DNA from: an uncultured Allobaculum sp. | GTDB lineage: Bacteria; Bacillota_I; Bacilli_A; Erysipelotrichales; Erysipelotrichaceae | Assembly: GCA_910577085.1 (NCBI GenBank) | Contig: CAJTLE010000003.1 | Location: forward strand, 1 to 58,262 | DNA length: 58,262 nt | Direction of reading: 5' to 3' | Shown: positions 8,711 through 17,462 of the stretch, piece by piece | How the letters are laid out: each line of letters opens with the position of its first letter | How positions within the stretch are numbered: the first letter of the stretch is position 1 | Notes under the pieces: generated by a model | Seen by the model: the letters and a program-made list of their open reading frames with translations, nothing else | What the model was told of the DNA's origin: nothing | Databases searched by the model: none | Position numbers and translations under genes: made by a program

Positions 8711-9345
8711 TGCAGTTAATTCGAATCAGATTAGATCCTTTGAATAAACAGACAGTCAGAGGGTTCGTGAATCCGAATGTTTTCCATGCTGCTATTGAAG
8801 CATCAATTCGAGGAGAGAATTCGCGTGTTCTCTGGCGAATTGATAGAATTGCAGACCAAAGCTATCTGCTTATGCTGACTTCAGCAGATATTGATGCTCA
8901 GTTTTTGATCCATCAGTTCGGATTCAAGGAAGAGAGCGCCCAAACAGTGGATTATGAAAAGCTGTTGAGCAGAATTACAAAAGAAAGCAAATGGATTTTC
9001 CGGCTGACCGCTAATCCGACTCATCATGCCAAAAACGATAAGAAAGAACCGGATGGCAAAGTTTTAGCCCATGTAACTCCTCAACAGCAGATGGCCTGGC
9101 TGGAACAGAAGGCTGCAAAACATGGATTCCAAATTGAGCTGGAGAAGACAAAAGTAATCGGCTCGACTTGGATTCAATTTCGAAAGAAAAAAAGCGAAAC
9201 AAGAGTCCAGCTGAAAGAAGCTGTCTTTGAAGGCGTTCTGTCAGTAACAGATCCATCCCTTTTTAAAAAAGCCTTGACTGAAGGGGTAGGCAGAGGAAAA
9301 GCCTATGGAATGGGCTTACTGACAGTCATTCCATATCATGAATAA
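8707..9345 (+). CDS. casE: crRNA endoribonuclease Cas6e (Cse3/CasE)
   Basis: Cas6e cuts the pre-crRNA within each repeat and stays bound to the 3' hairpin. The 212-residue product begins with a RAMP beta strand (LIRIRLDP) and has His27 in VFHAAIEAS, at the place of the catalytic His of characterised Cse3 proteins. It ends with the glycine-rich loop GVGRGKAYGMGLL that contacts RNA. The repeats carry a short 5-bp stem with a 5-nt loop, and this enzyme must accommodate it. The gene overlaps cas5e (ATGA) and cas1e (8 nt). Confidence 0.94.
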   Translation: MMQLIRIRLDPLNKQTVRGFVNPNVFHAAIEASIRGENSRVLWRIDRIADQSYLLMLTSADIDAQFLIHQFGFKEESAQTVDYEKLLSRITKESKWIFRLTANPTHHAKNDKKEPDGKVLAHVTPQQQMAWLEQKAAKHGFQIELEKTKVIGSTWIQFRKKKSETRVQLKEAVFEGVLSVTDPSLFKKALTEGVGRGKAYGMGLLTVIPYHE

Positions 9346-10297
9346 CAACAGCAAGATTCCTGGAGCTCCTAAAGCAGATCTCCAGGAAATGCCGCAGATA
9401 AAGAATCGCTACTCCTTTATTTACCTTGAGAAATGCTCACTTTCTAAAGAAGACAGTGCCATTAAAGCCTCCTGGAAAGATGGATATGCCCTGATTCCAG
9501 CGCACTCTATGATGACTCTGCTTCTTGGGCCAGGGACAAGTCTTACCCACCGGGCAGCCCAGCTGATTGGCGAGGCAGGAGCGGGTATTGCCTGGGTTGG
9601 TGACGGTGCGGCCAGGTTCTATGGATTTGGCCGCCCATTAACCAACAGTTCGATTCTCCTTGTTCGTCAAGCTATGTATGTGACAAAACCAGCACTGCAC
9701 ATGAAAGTAGTAAAACGGATGTATTATCTTCGTTTTCCGGATGAAGATATGACGAATCTCACGCTTCAGCAGTTAAGAGGAAAAGAAGGCGCAAGAGTAA
9801 AACGTGAATATAAAAAACAGGCTGAGTTTTGGGGCGTGAGCTGGACAGGGAGAAATTATGATCCTGAAGATTTTCACCAGTCGGACCCGGTAAATCAATC
9901 ATTATCTGTTGCTAATACTTGTTTATATGGGATCTGCAGTGCTGTCATTTATGCGCTTGGCCTTTCACCCGGCCTGGGATTTATTCATGTAAACCATGAA
10001 AAATCGTTTATCTACGATGTTGCAGATCTGTACAAAGCTGAAATTACAATTCCTCTGGCTTTTGAGATTGGATCAAAATTCACCACCGGAATTCCAGAAA
10101 AAACGAGAAAAGAATTTCGAAACCGAATCCATAATGCAGGCTTGATTGAGAGAATGGTCAAAGATATAAAGTTCATTTTTGATTTAGAATCAGATGAAAT
10201 TGATTATGATGATACCTTAGTTATTTGGGATGGAATCCGAGCATTCAAACAATCTGGCACTCTTTATCAGACAGATACAGTCCAGCAGGTGGAATGA
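9338..10297 (+). CDS. cas1e: CRISPR adaptation integrase Cas1 (type I-E)
   Basis: Cas1 with Cas2 captures protospacers and integrates them at the leader end of the array. The 319-residue product has the I-E signature LRGKEGARVKREY, with catalytic Glu150, and GLGFIHVNHEKSFIYDVADLYK, with His217 and the acidic pair Asp227/Asp230 as metal ligands. YDPEDFHQSDPVNQSLSVANTCLYG matches the E. coli enzyme closely. It starts inside the end of cas6e and its TGA overlaps the cas2 ATG, so the two adaptation genes are translationally coupled. Confidence 0.97.
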   Translation: MNNNSKIPGAPKADLQEMPQIKNRYSFIYLEKCSLSKEDSAIKASWKDGYALIPAHSMMTLLLGPGTSLTHRAAQLIGEAGAGIAWVGDGAARFYGFGRPLTNSSILLVRQAMYVTKPALHMKVVKRMYYLRFPDEDMTNLTLQQLRGKEGARVKREYKKQAEFWGVSWTGRNYDPEDFHQSDPVNQSLSVANTCLYGICSAVIYALGLSPGLGFIHVNHEKSFIYDVADLYKAEITIPLAFEIGSKFTTGIPEKTRKEFRNRIHNAGLIERMVKDIKFIFDLESDEIDYDDTLVIWDGIRAFKQSGTLYQTDTVQQVE

Positions 10298-11190
10298 TGG
10301 TCGTCATCACCGTATCAAATTGCCCGCCCTCTTTACGCGGAGACCTGTCGAAGTGGTGTTTTGAAATTGTGACAGGCGTTTATGTCGGCAATCCATCTAA
10401 AAGAGTACGGGAACTGCTCTGGGATCGGGTAAAAGCAACAATAAAGACTGGAAATGCGGTCATTGTCTATTCATCAAGAAACGAACAAGGCTTTGAGATG
10501 AAGACTTACCATACAACAGACTATCCTAAAGATTTTGATGGCCTCCAGCTGATGTTTCATCCGATAACTCCGATTGAAGTGATAACTGAAGAAATACCGC
10601 GAATTAAGGTACCTGTCCTGACAACTGGCCAGCTCAAAGACCGGGCCAGAAAATATCCAAGCCCTAAGCATGTGATTCCTGATTCTTTTGTCGTTCTTGA
10701 CTTGGAAACTACCGGCTTAGATTCTGAAAAAGATGGAATCACTGAAGTTGGAGCCATTCGAGTGGTTGAAGGAAAATACACAGAAGAGTTCTCATTCTTA
10801 GTCAAGACGAGCAGTATACTTTCTGCTCAGGCGGCTGAATTGACCGGAATAACCGTAGATCTGCTCAATGAGCAGGGAAAAGACGAGAAAGATGTTCTTG
10901 AAAATTTGAGAAGGTTCTGCAATGATTTCCCAGTCATCTGCCATAATGCAAAATTCGATCTGAGGTTTCTGGAGATTGCATGTATTCGGCACGGAATTCC
11001 TTATTGGGCACCTAAGGTCATTGATACGCTGCAGTTGGCCAGACGCCATGTTAAAGATGTTCCAAACTATCGTCTACAGACCCTTCTGGACTACTTCGGA
11101 ATCAGCGATCAACAGCAGCATAGGGCGTTATCAGATTGCTGGATAACACTTAAAATGTTAGAAAAATTAAAAGAAATTGTCGGCAAGTGA
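10294..11190 (+). CDS. cas2e: Cas2e fused to a DEDDh (DnaQ-like) 3'-5' exonuclease
   Basis: Residues 1 to about 95 are Cas2e (MVVITVSNCPPSLRGDLSKWCFEIVTGVYVG), the adaptor that bridges two Cas1 dimers. Residues about 130-295 form a DnaQ-family exonuclease: Exo I VLDLETTGL (Asp136, Glu138), Exo II CHNAKFDLRFL (Asp222), and Exo III HRALSDCW (His276, Asp281). All catalytic residues are present, so the domain should be active. In Streptococcus thermophilus I-E the same fusion trims prespacers. Starts at 10294 or 10297 overlap the cas1 stop; an upstream in-frame ATG at 10225 lies within cas1 and gives a non-homologous extension, so I reject it. The first repeat begins 36 nt after the stop. Confidence 0.95.
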   Translation: MMVVITVSNCPPSLRGDLSKWCFEIVTGVYVGNPSKRVRELLWDRVKATIKTGNAVIVYSSRNEQGFEMKTYHTTDYPKDFDGLQLMFHPITPIEVITEEIPRIKVPVLTTGQLKDRARKYPSPKHVIPDSFVVLDLETTGLDSEKDGITEVGAIRVVEGKYTEEFSFLVKTSSILSAQAAELTGITVDLLNEQGKDEKDVLENLRRFCNDFPVICHNAKFDLRFLEIACIRHGIPYWAPKVIDTLQLARRHVKDVPNYRLQTLLDYFGISDQQQHRALSDCWITLKMLEKLKEIVGK

Positions 11191-11225
11191 AGGCTATTCC
11201 CTCTTAAATAAAGGAAGATACAAGC
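11191..11225 (+). promoter_or_regulatory. Short CRISPR leader
   Basis: Only these 35 AT-rich nt separate the cas2-dnaQ stop from the first repeat. The far end of the array is degenerate, so this is the leader-proximal, newest side. I see no clear promoter in it. Functional leader or promoter sequence may extend back into the 3' end of cas2-dnaQ, or the array may be read from the Cascade promoter. Bases 11200-11212 (CCTCTTAAATAAA) recur inside spacer 35. Confidence 0.6.
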
Positions 11226-14200
11226 ATGTTCCCCGCATGACGGGGATGATCCTATGCAGCAAGCGCAGTCCAGACGGTACCATCCATGTTCCCCGCATGA
11301 CGGGGATGATCCTGCGGCCGGAGAAATCATCAGCGCTATTTGGGAATGTTCCCCGCATGACGGGGATGATCCTTGCGAGCAAGTAAATTCAGCGTTGCAT
11401 GAATGATGTTCCCCGCATGACGGGGATGATCCGTCAATAACGGCTCTTACACGCTCGAAAGTCCGATGTTCCCCGCATGACGGGGATGATCCTCGTCAAT
11501 AAACGCCTTTACGACTCTGTAATGAATGTTCCCCGCATGACGGGGATGATCCGGTCACGCCGACTTCTCCAGTGAAGTTGAACGGATGTTCCCCGCATGA
11601 CGGGGATGATCCCTGGCGCTTGGATTCGACACAATCGATGTCGGTATGTTCCCCGCATGACGGGGATGATCCGTTGGATCGTCTGGATTGCTTCGCAAAG
11701 TGTGCATGTTCCCCGCATGACGGGGATGATCCTCGATCCTTTCCGAGAGTTACGGCCATAAAAACATGTTCCCCGCATGACGGGGATGATCCTTTGAAGC
11801 CGATCAGCATGACAGCGCCGCGGATATGTTCCCCGCATGACGGGGATGATCCGGTCATCAACATATTCGGGACTGTTTTCTGTTGATGTTCCCCGCATGA
11901 CGGGGATGATCCATCCCTGTATCCTTGCGGTAATTATCGGACTGATATGTTCCCCGCATGACGGGGATGATCCTCGATGGAAAAGTGCGTGATGATGGAT
12001 AAGAGGATGTTCCCCGCATGACGGGGATGATCCCGGGAGGGAAAGATCAGGGATCTGGAGCGTCAGATGTTCCCCGCATGACGGGGATGATCCGCTTTGG
12101 ATCTGATGGATGATCAGGGAGTTGATATGTTCCCCGCATGACGGGGATGATCCCGGACTGGCCGGGTCTTCGGATGGTGGCAACACATGTTCCCCGCATG
12201 ACGGGGATGATCCCGGACTGGCCGGGTCTTCGGATGGTGGCAACACATGTTCCCCGCATGACGGGGATGATCCCGGCTAACTGGACCACAACAAAAGCAT
12301 CTGGAAATGTTCCCCGCATGACGGGGATGATCCTGGCTGGAAAGACCGTGTCTATGCCGGCCGTTGATGTTCCCCGCATGACGGGGATGATCCTTGAAAA
12401 GCTAAAGAAAGCCAATTCCGACATTGATGTTCCCCGCATGACGGGGATGATCCTGCGATTATCGATCAGGATTCGTTCATGGATCTATGTTCCCCGCATG
12501 ACGGGGATGATCCCGTTCCATCTGGTCTTTTCACGGCCCATTTGCGATGTTCCCCGCATGACGGGGATGATCCCATCGTTGATTGATCCATAACACTCTT
12601 CGAGCAATGTTCCCCGCATGACGGGGATGATCCTCAGATCGCCCAGCAGGGAGCCGATATCGTGGTATGTTCCCCGCATGACGGGGATGATCCTGCAACA
12701 AGTCAGAAATGACATCTGATGGAGAGATGTTCCCCGCATGACGGGGATGATCCATCAAGACCTCATCTGCGCTGTTCTGAATTGCGATGTTCCCCGCATG
12801 ACGGGGATGATCCCAATCCGTCTTATCAACGGATATGTGCTTAAAAATGTTCCCCGCATGACGGGGATGATCCCGGATACTCCCGGCCTTTGCGGTCCCA
12901 CACCAGATGTTCCCCGCATGACGGGGATGATCCTACCGATCCGCTGGCCGAAAGCAGCCATAGATAATGTTCCCCGCATGACGGGGATGATCCGTCGACA
13001 AGTAATATCCAATCTAACACGACATTATGTTCCCCGCATGACGGGGATGATCCTATCAAAGGACGCAATATCGACTTCCTGACTTAATGTTCCCCGCATG
13101 ACGGGGATGATCCTAGATCCTCGCGGCTTTCCTTTCTTGATGATTAATGTTCCCCGCATGACGGGGATGATCCGGTGTTCAGAGTGAAGAATGTTCGCAA
13201 GCCTGAATGTTCCCCGCATGACGGGGATGATCCTTGGTGAGGAGTATATTATATGAAATACCCGAAATGTTCCCCGCATGACGGGGATGATCCCCCTTTA
13301 TATAACCTCTTAAATAAACAGTCTGGATGTTCCCCGCATGACGGGGATGATCCTTAGTCGAAAATATCGCATTAGGCATTGCCGACATGTTCCCCGCATG
13401 ACGGGGATGATCCCCCGCCTTCAGGCGCTTCGTGCGTACCTGTTGAATGTTCCCCGCATGACGGGGATGATCCTGGACAGCTTGTGGTGCAGTTCTTGCA
13501 ATCGAAATGTTCCCCGCATGACGGGGATGATCCCTCATTCATCCATTTGGTTTGCGGTTAAGAGAGATGTTCCCCGCATGACGGGGATGATCCTCAGAGG
13601 CGTCTATGTCTTCTCCTATGCGCTTGATGTTCCCCGCATGACGGGGATGATCCTGTCACGGCCGAAATTCAGGCGATGGGGAAGCAATGTTCCCCGCATG
13701 ACGGGGATGATCCTGCGGCAATCGCAATCCGGATCGGCGTCATGCCATGTTCCCCGCATGACGGGGATGATCCTCGAAAACCTGACAGGGAAGCAGCTGC
13801 AGGGGTATGTTCCCCGCATGACGGGGATGATCCTAGATATCGCTCGCAAGGCAAAAATCATGATTGATGTTCCCCGCATGACGGGGATGATCCTTGCAGT
13901 GGCGATCTGTGGCGCTATCGGACCAAATGTTCCCCGCATGACGGGGATGATCCCCAACATTGACAAACTGCGTGTTCGCTACCCGGATGTTCCCCGCATG
14001 ACGGTGATGATCCTGAATCTTTTCTCGTTTTCGTCGTTAAGGTCCGATGTTCCCCGCATGACGGGGATGATCCCCTGAAGATAATCTTTGGCAAGAGCAT
14101 CTATCTATGTTCCCCCCATGACGGGGATGATCCCCTGAAGATAATCTTTGGCAAGAGCATCTATCTATGTTCCCCCCATGACGGGGATGATCCCGGGACT

Positions 14201-14893
14201 GTGCTGTCCATCGTTCCAACTCTCACATGTTCCCCGCATGACGGGGATGATCTGATCGTGCCTGGATTTGCGATTTGAAAGGCAGACATGTTCCCCGCAT
14301 GACGGGGATGATTCCCATCGCTGGCCATGCTGGTGGAGTGACACTGGATGTTCCCCGCATGACGAGGATGATCCCCACTGACTGACATCATTGATGACCT
14401 TTGCTCCATGTTCCCCGCATGACGGGGATGATCCCCGGTTTCCCAATTTGTCATTGCGTAGTCGATGATGTTCCCCCCCATGACGGGGATGATCCCGGGA
14501 CTGTGCTGTCCATCGTTCCAACTCTCACATGTTCCCCGCATGACGGGGATGATCCTCCGACGCTCTTTCGCCGATGGATGGCGATCGCATGTTCCCCGCA
14601 TGACGGGGATGATCCTGATTGGTGAAATCTGCGTCAGCAAGGTCTCAAATGTTCCCCGCATGACGGGGATGATCCGTACCCCTGTTATGTTCCCCGCATG
14701 ACGGGGATGATCCTTTAAATCCCTCATGCACCTTGTAGATGATGTGATGTTCCCCGCATGACGGGGATGATCCCATCTGCAGCTGTATCCTTGATACTGT
14801 TCCAGGATGTTCCCCGCATGACGGGGATGATCCTAAAGTCGGAGTAAATGCTAACATTGCTTCCCCATGTTCCCCGCATGACGGGGATGATCC

Positions 14894-14926
14894 AGATTCG
14901 CTCCTGCGCGTGTAGGGATAGCTCGA
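14894..14926 (+). other. Spacer 62, resembles a foreign type I-E repeat
   Basis: The spacer contains CCTGC (14903-14907), loop GCGT, GTAGG (14912-14916), followed by GAT. This is the stem, 4-nt loop and GAT geometry of type I-E repeats (CCCGC, 4 nt, GCGGG, GAT). The resemblance is structural and partial, so it is less certain than for spacer 63. Confidence 0.35.
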
Positions 14927-14953
14927 ATGTTTCCCGCATGACGGGGATGATCC

Positions 14954-14986
14954 TGTCGCGTCTCGGTTGGGGTGCGTGGATTGAAA
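14954..14986 (+). other. Spacer 63 (oldest), nearly a complete type I-C CRISPR repeat
   Basis: Bases 14955-14986 start GTCGC and end GCGTGGATTGAAA, the hallmarks of 32-nt type I-C repeats. They fold as CGCGTCTC (14957-14964) with GGGGTGCG (14969-14976), loop GGTT, with some G-U pairs. The length is exactly that of a I-C repeat. This spacer was apparently taken from a I-C CRISPR array, or is a relic of one. Confidence 0.7.
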
Positions 14987-15133
14987 GTGTTCCCCGCATA
15001 GTCGGGGATTATCCCAAGGGATCTAGCATCCTAACTATTTGCCCAGGGTACATTGGTCGATTTTCTAGTATAGCTATGCTTTTTGTCGTAGGTTCATATG
15101 ATATCTGGATGCTCCAAAGGTAATGAAATAAGA

Positions 15134-15180
15134 CAAGTCCCGAGGTGGAAGTTTTTTCCGCCTCGGGACTTGCAGCTTTT
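15134..15180. terminator. Terminator between CRISPR array and tex
   Basis: CAAGTCCCGAGG (15134-15145) pairs exactly with CCTCGGGACTTG (15161-15172), and the inner bases extend the stem to a small T-rich loop. It lies 30 nt past the tex stop (minus strand) and 120 nt past the array (plus strand), and may serve both convergent transcripts. Confidence 0.75.
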
Positions 15181-15209
15181 GTTGGTCTCTTGAAAGAAAT
15201 TGGATACAG

Positions 15210-17336
15210 TTAGATCTTTCCAGGTACCATAGACAAGGAAATTCGCTTACGGCGAACATCGGTATCGACAACGTATACCGTAACAATCTGGCCTGTATGT
15301 ACGACCTCATTCGGGTCTTTGACAAACTTATTTGATAGACGAGAAATATGCACGAGTCCATCTTCATGTAATCCGATATCCACAAAAGCACCAAAAGAGG
15401 TGACATTGCGAACGGTGCCCTGAAGTTCCATGCCTGGGGTGAGATCTTCGATTTCGAGGATTCCTTTTTTCAGAATTGGTCCATCCAAAGAATCTCGCGG
15501 ATCGAGACCAGGACTTTCCAGTTCTTTGATGATATCTGCAACTGTATAGGTATCACTATTCAACTTTTTTGCCATCTGTCTGGGATCGACTTTTTGGATT
15601 TTTGCTTTAAAGGCTTGGGTGTGCAGATCGGCCAGTGAGAGATGGGATTGTTCCAATAGTTTCTCGGTCAGCTCATAACTCTCAGGGTGGATTCCGGTGT
15701 TGTCGAGCGGGTTTTGCCCACCAGGGATGCGCAAAAAGCCAATACTCTGTTCATAGATCTGGGCAGAGAAAAGATCTTTGAGCTGTTCACGGCTATTAAA
15801 TGGTTTCAGTCCTCTGGCTTTCAGGATTTTATTGATCTGGGGCTTTTTAAGACCAGAGATATGGCGCAGGAGTGCTGGGGATGCGATGTTGACGTTCACT
15901 CCAACCTGGTTGACCGCTTTGTCGGTGACAAAATCTAGAGCCTCTTTCAGCTGCTTTTGAGGGACGTCATGCTGGTACATTCCTACTCCGAGTGATTGAG
16001 GATCGATCTTTACCAATTCAGACAGCGGATCCTGGACTCTTCGACCAATCGAAATGGCAGAGCGCTTTTCGACTGGTAAATCCGGGAACTCTTCTTTGGC
16101 CAGTTCACTAGCGGAGTAGACCGATGCTCCGGCTTCAGATCCAATGAGATAAGAGATATCTGGATATTCCTTAAGCAGATCAGTAATCAAATCGATCGAC
16201 TCACGGCTTGCAGTACCATTTCCAATCACGATAACAGTTGGATGATATTGATTAATCAAAGATCGAGTCTCTTTGACAGCGGCTTGGTATGCCGGAGAAT
16301 CAGTTTGTGGCTTTTTGCCTTTGCTAACAAATTTAAAGGGATAGACTACCGTTGTATCGAGCAATTCGCCGGCTGATCCAAGAACTGCAAGCTTGCAGCC
16401 ATTTACATAGCCAGGGTCCCACGATAACATTACCTGGCCTTTGAGCGGTCTAGCCATCAGAAGGTGTTCGAGGTTGGCCGCAAAACCTTTGATTGCATCC
16501 TCATAGGCTTTTTCCCGCAAAGTAGAGCGGATCTCACGTTTGATGCTGGGCAGCATTAAGCGGATTAACGCATCGTGGATAACCGTTTCCAGATAATCAT
16601 GAGATGGCGAATTGCGTTTGAGCAGCTTCCGTTGGATCATTTGTTCAAGTTTTTCATTGTCGCTTGTTAAAGTAACTGTTAATACCTTTTCTTTTTCACC
16701 ACGGTCCAATGCAAGCAGCCGATGGCTGGGCAGCTTACTGAGCGGATTGGAAAAATCGTAGTATTGCTCGTATACACCCTGGGGATCTTCAGCATCTTTT
16801 TTAAGAGAGCTGCTGATGCTTTCATATTTAAGCAGGTTATCGCGGATCATGGAGCGGATATCGGCCATGTCGCTGATCTTTTCGGCGAGGATATAGCCGG
16901 CCTGTTCAAGGCCTTCTTCGTCCGCCAAAGTCCTTGGATCATATTTCTGTTCCCAGATTTTATCTGCCAGAGGGCCGAATCCTTTGGCAATGGCTTCGCT
17001 GGCTTTGGTTTTCCGTTTTTCTTTGTAAGGCCGATAAATTTCTTCAAGCGATGCAAGCGTTTCGGCACCAAGGATCGATGATTTCAGCTCCTTTGTCAGG
17101 AGCTTTTTCTCCTCCAGAATTTGCAGGATAGATTCTTTTCTTTCTTGCAGGGAGTTTTGATACTTCCAGGTTTGTTCGATAGCCCGAAGCTGGTCCTCAT
17201 CAAGATTGCCGGTCTGGTCTTTTCGATATCTGGCGATAAATGGGATGGTCGCTCCCTCGTTTAAAAGGTCGAGAGCGTGCTGCACCTGAGACGGTTTCAG
17301 GGAGAGTGCTTTTGAGATATTATCAATCATTGTCAT
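15210..17336 (-). CDS. tex: Tex family RNA-binding transcription accessory protein
   Basis: Tex is a cytoplasmic nucleic-acid-binding protein found across bacteria and linked to transcription. The 708-residue length is normal. The order is: N-terminal helical region with GATIPFIARYRKDQTGNLDE; a YqgF/RNase H-like domain around residues 300-430 (MLSWDPGYVNGCKLAVLG); helix-hairpin-helix repeats around 480-600 (ISGLKKPQINKILKARGLKPF); and a C-terminal S1 domain from about 630 (LQGTVRNVTSFGAFVDIGLH, ending RKRISLSM). The start at 17336 lacks a strong ribosome binding site; ATG 17330 is an alternative. It is transcribed alone, toward the CRISPR array, and has no evident link to it. Confidence 0.95.
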   Translation of the reverse strand: MTMIDNISKALSLKPSQVQHALDLLNEGATIPFIARYRKDQTGNLDEDQLRAIEQTWKYQNSLQERKESILQILEEKKLLTKELKSSILGAETLASLEEIYRPYKEKRKTKASEAIAKGFGPLADKIWEQKYDPRTLADEEGLEQAGYILAEKISDMADIRSMIRDNLLKYESISSSLKKDAEDPQGVYEQYYDFSNPLSKLPSHRLLALDRGEKEKVLTVTLTSDNEKLEQMIQRKLLKRNSPSHDYLETVIHDALIRLMLPSIKREIRSTLREKAYEDAIKGFAANLEHLLMARPLKGQVMLSWDPGYVNGCKLAVLGSAGELLDTTVVYPFKFVSKGKKPQTDSPAYQAAVKETRSLINQYHPTVIVIGNGTASRESIDLITDLLKEYPDISYLIGSEAGASVYSASELAKEEFPDLPVEKRSAISIGRRVQDPLSELVKIDPQSLGVGMYQHDVPQKQLKEALDFVTDKAVNQVGVNVNIASPALLRHISGLKKPQINKILKARGLKPFNSREQLKDLFSAQIYEQSIGFLRIPGGQNPLDNTGIHPESYELTEKLLEQSHLSLADLHTQAFKAKIQKVDPRQMAKKLNSDTYTVADIIKELESPGLDPRDSLDGPILKKGILEIEDLTPGMELQGTVRNVTSFGAFVDIGLHEDGLVHISRLSNKFVKDPNEVVHTGQIVTVYVVDTDVRRKRISLSMVPGKI

Positions 17337-17427
17337 AAGCCTAGTGTAGGTTTTAAGGCGATGAGAATCAAATAACTGCTGGCAATTATCATGGGGACCC
17401 CGTCCGGGATTTAGGCGTGTTCACCTT

Positions 17428-17456
17428 TTGACAGACAAAATGGATGTGCTTATAAT
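17428..17456 (+). promoter_or_regulatory. Consensus sigma-A promoter of thrS
   Basis: TTGACA (17428-17433) and TATAAT (17451-17456) are both perfect and 17 nt apart. The predicted start is near 17463, immediately before the T-box leader. Confidence 0.85.
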
Positions 17457-17462
17457 TGGGGC

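Larger units (their letters stand above)
11226..15014 (+). CRISPR. Type I-E CRISPR array, 64 repeats and 63 spacers
   Basis: The repeat is 27 nt. It starts ATGTT, has a CCCCG/CGGGG stem with loop CATGA, and ends ATGATCC. Spacers are 33 nt, giving a 60-nt period; a few spacers are 34 nt and one is 11 nt (14676-14686). Repeats from 11226 to about 13960 are essentially identical. From 13987 onward point changes appear (13987, 14107, 14167, 14227, 14288, 14348, 14468, 14927), and the last repeat (14987-15014) is 28 nt and divergent, starting GTGTT. This polarity puts the oldest spacers on the right. Spacers 16/17 and 48/49 are tandem duplicates and 50/55 are identical. The adjacent complete cas set suggests an active system. 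Confidence 0.98.

Noticed and set aside
10225..10293. 23-residue N-terminal extension of Cas2
   Set aside because: It lies within cas1 in another frame and lacks a ribosome binding site; Cas2 homology starts at MVVITVS.
11177..15123. Many open frames of 60-246 codons on both strands within the CRISPR array
   Set aside because: They arise because the 60-nt period is a multiple of three, so a stop-free repeat keeps the frame open; products are repeats of PRMTGMI, SPSCGEH and DHPRHAGN.
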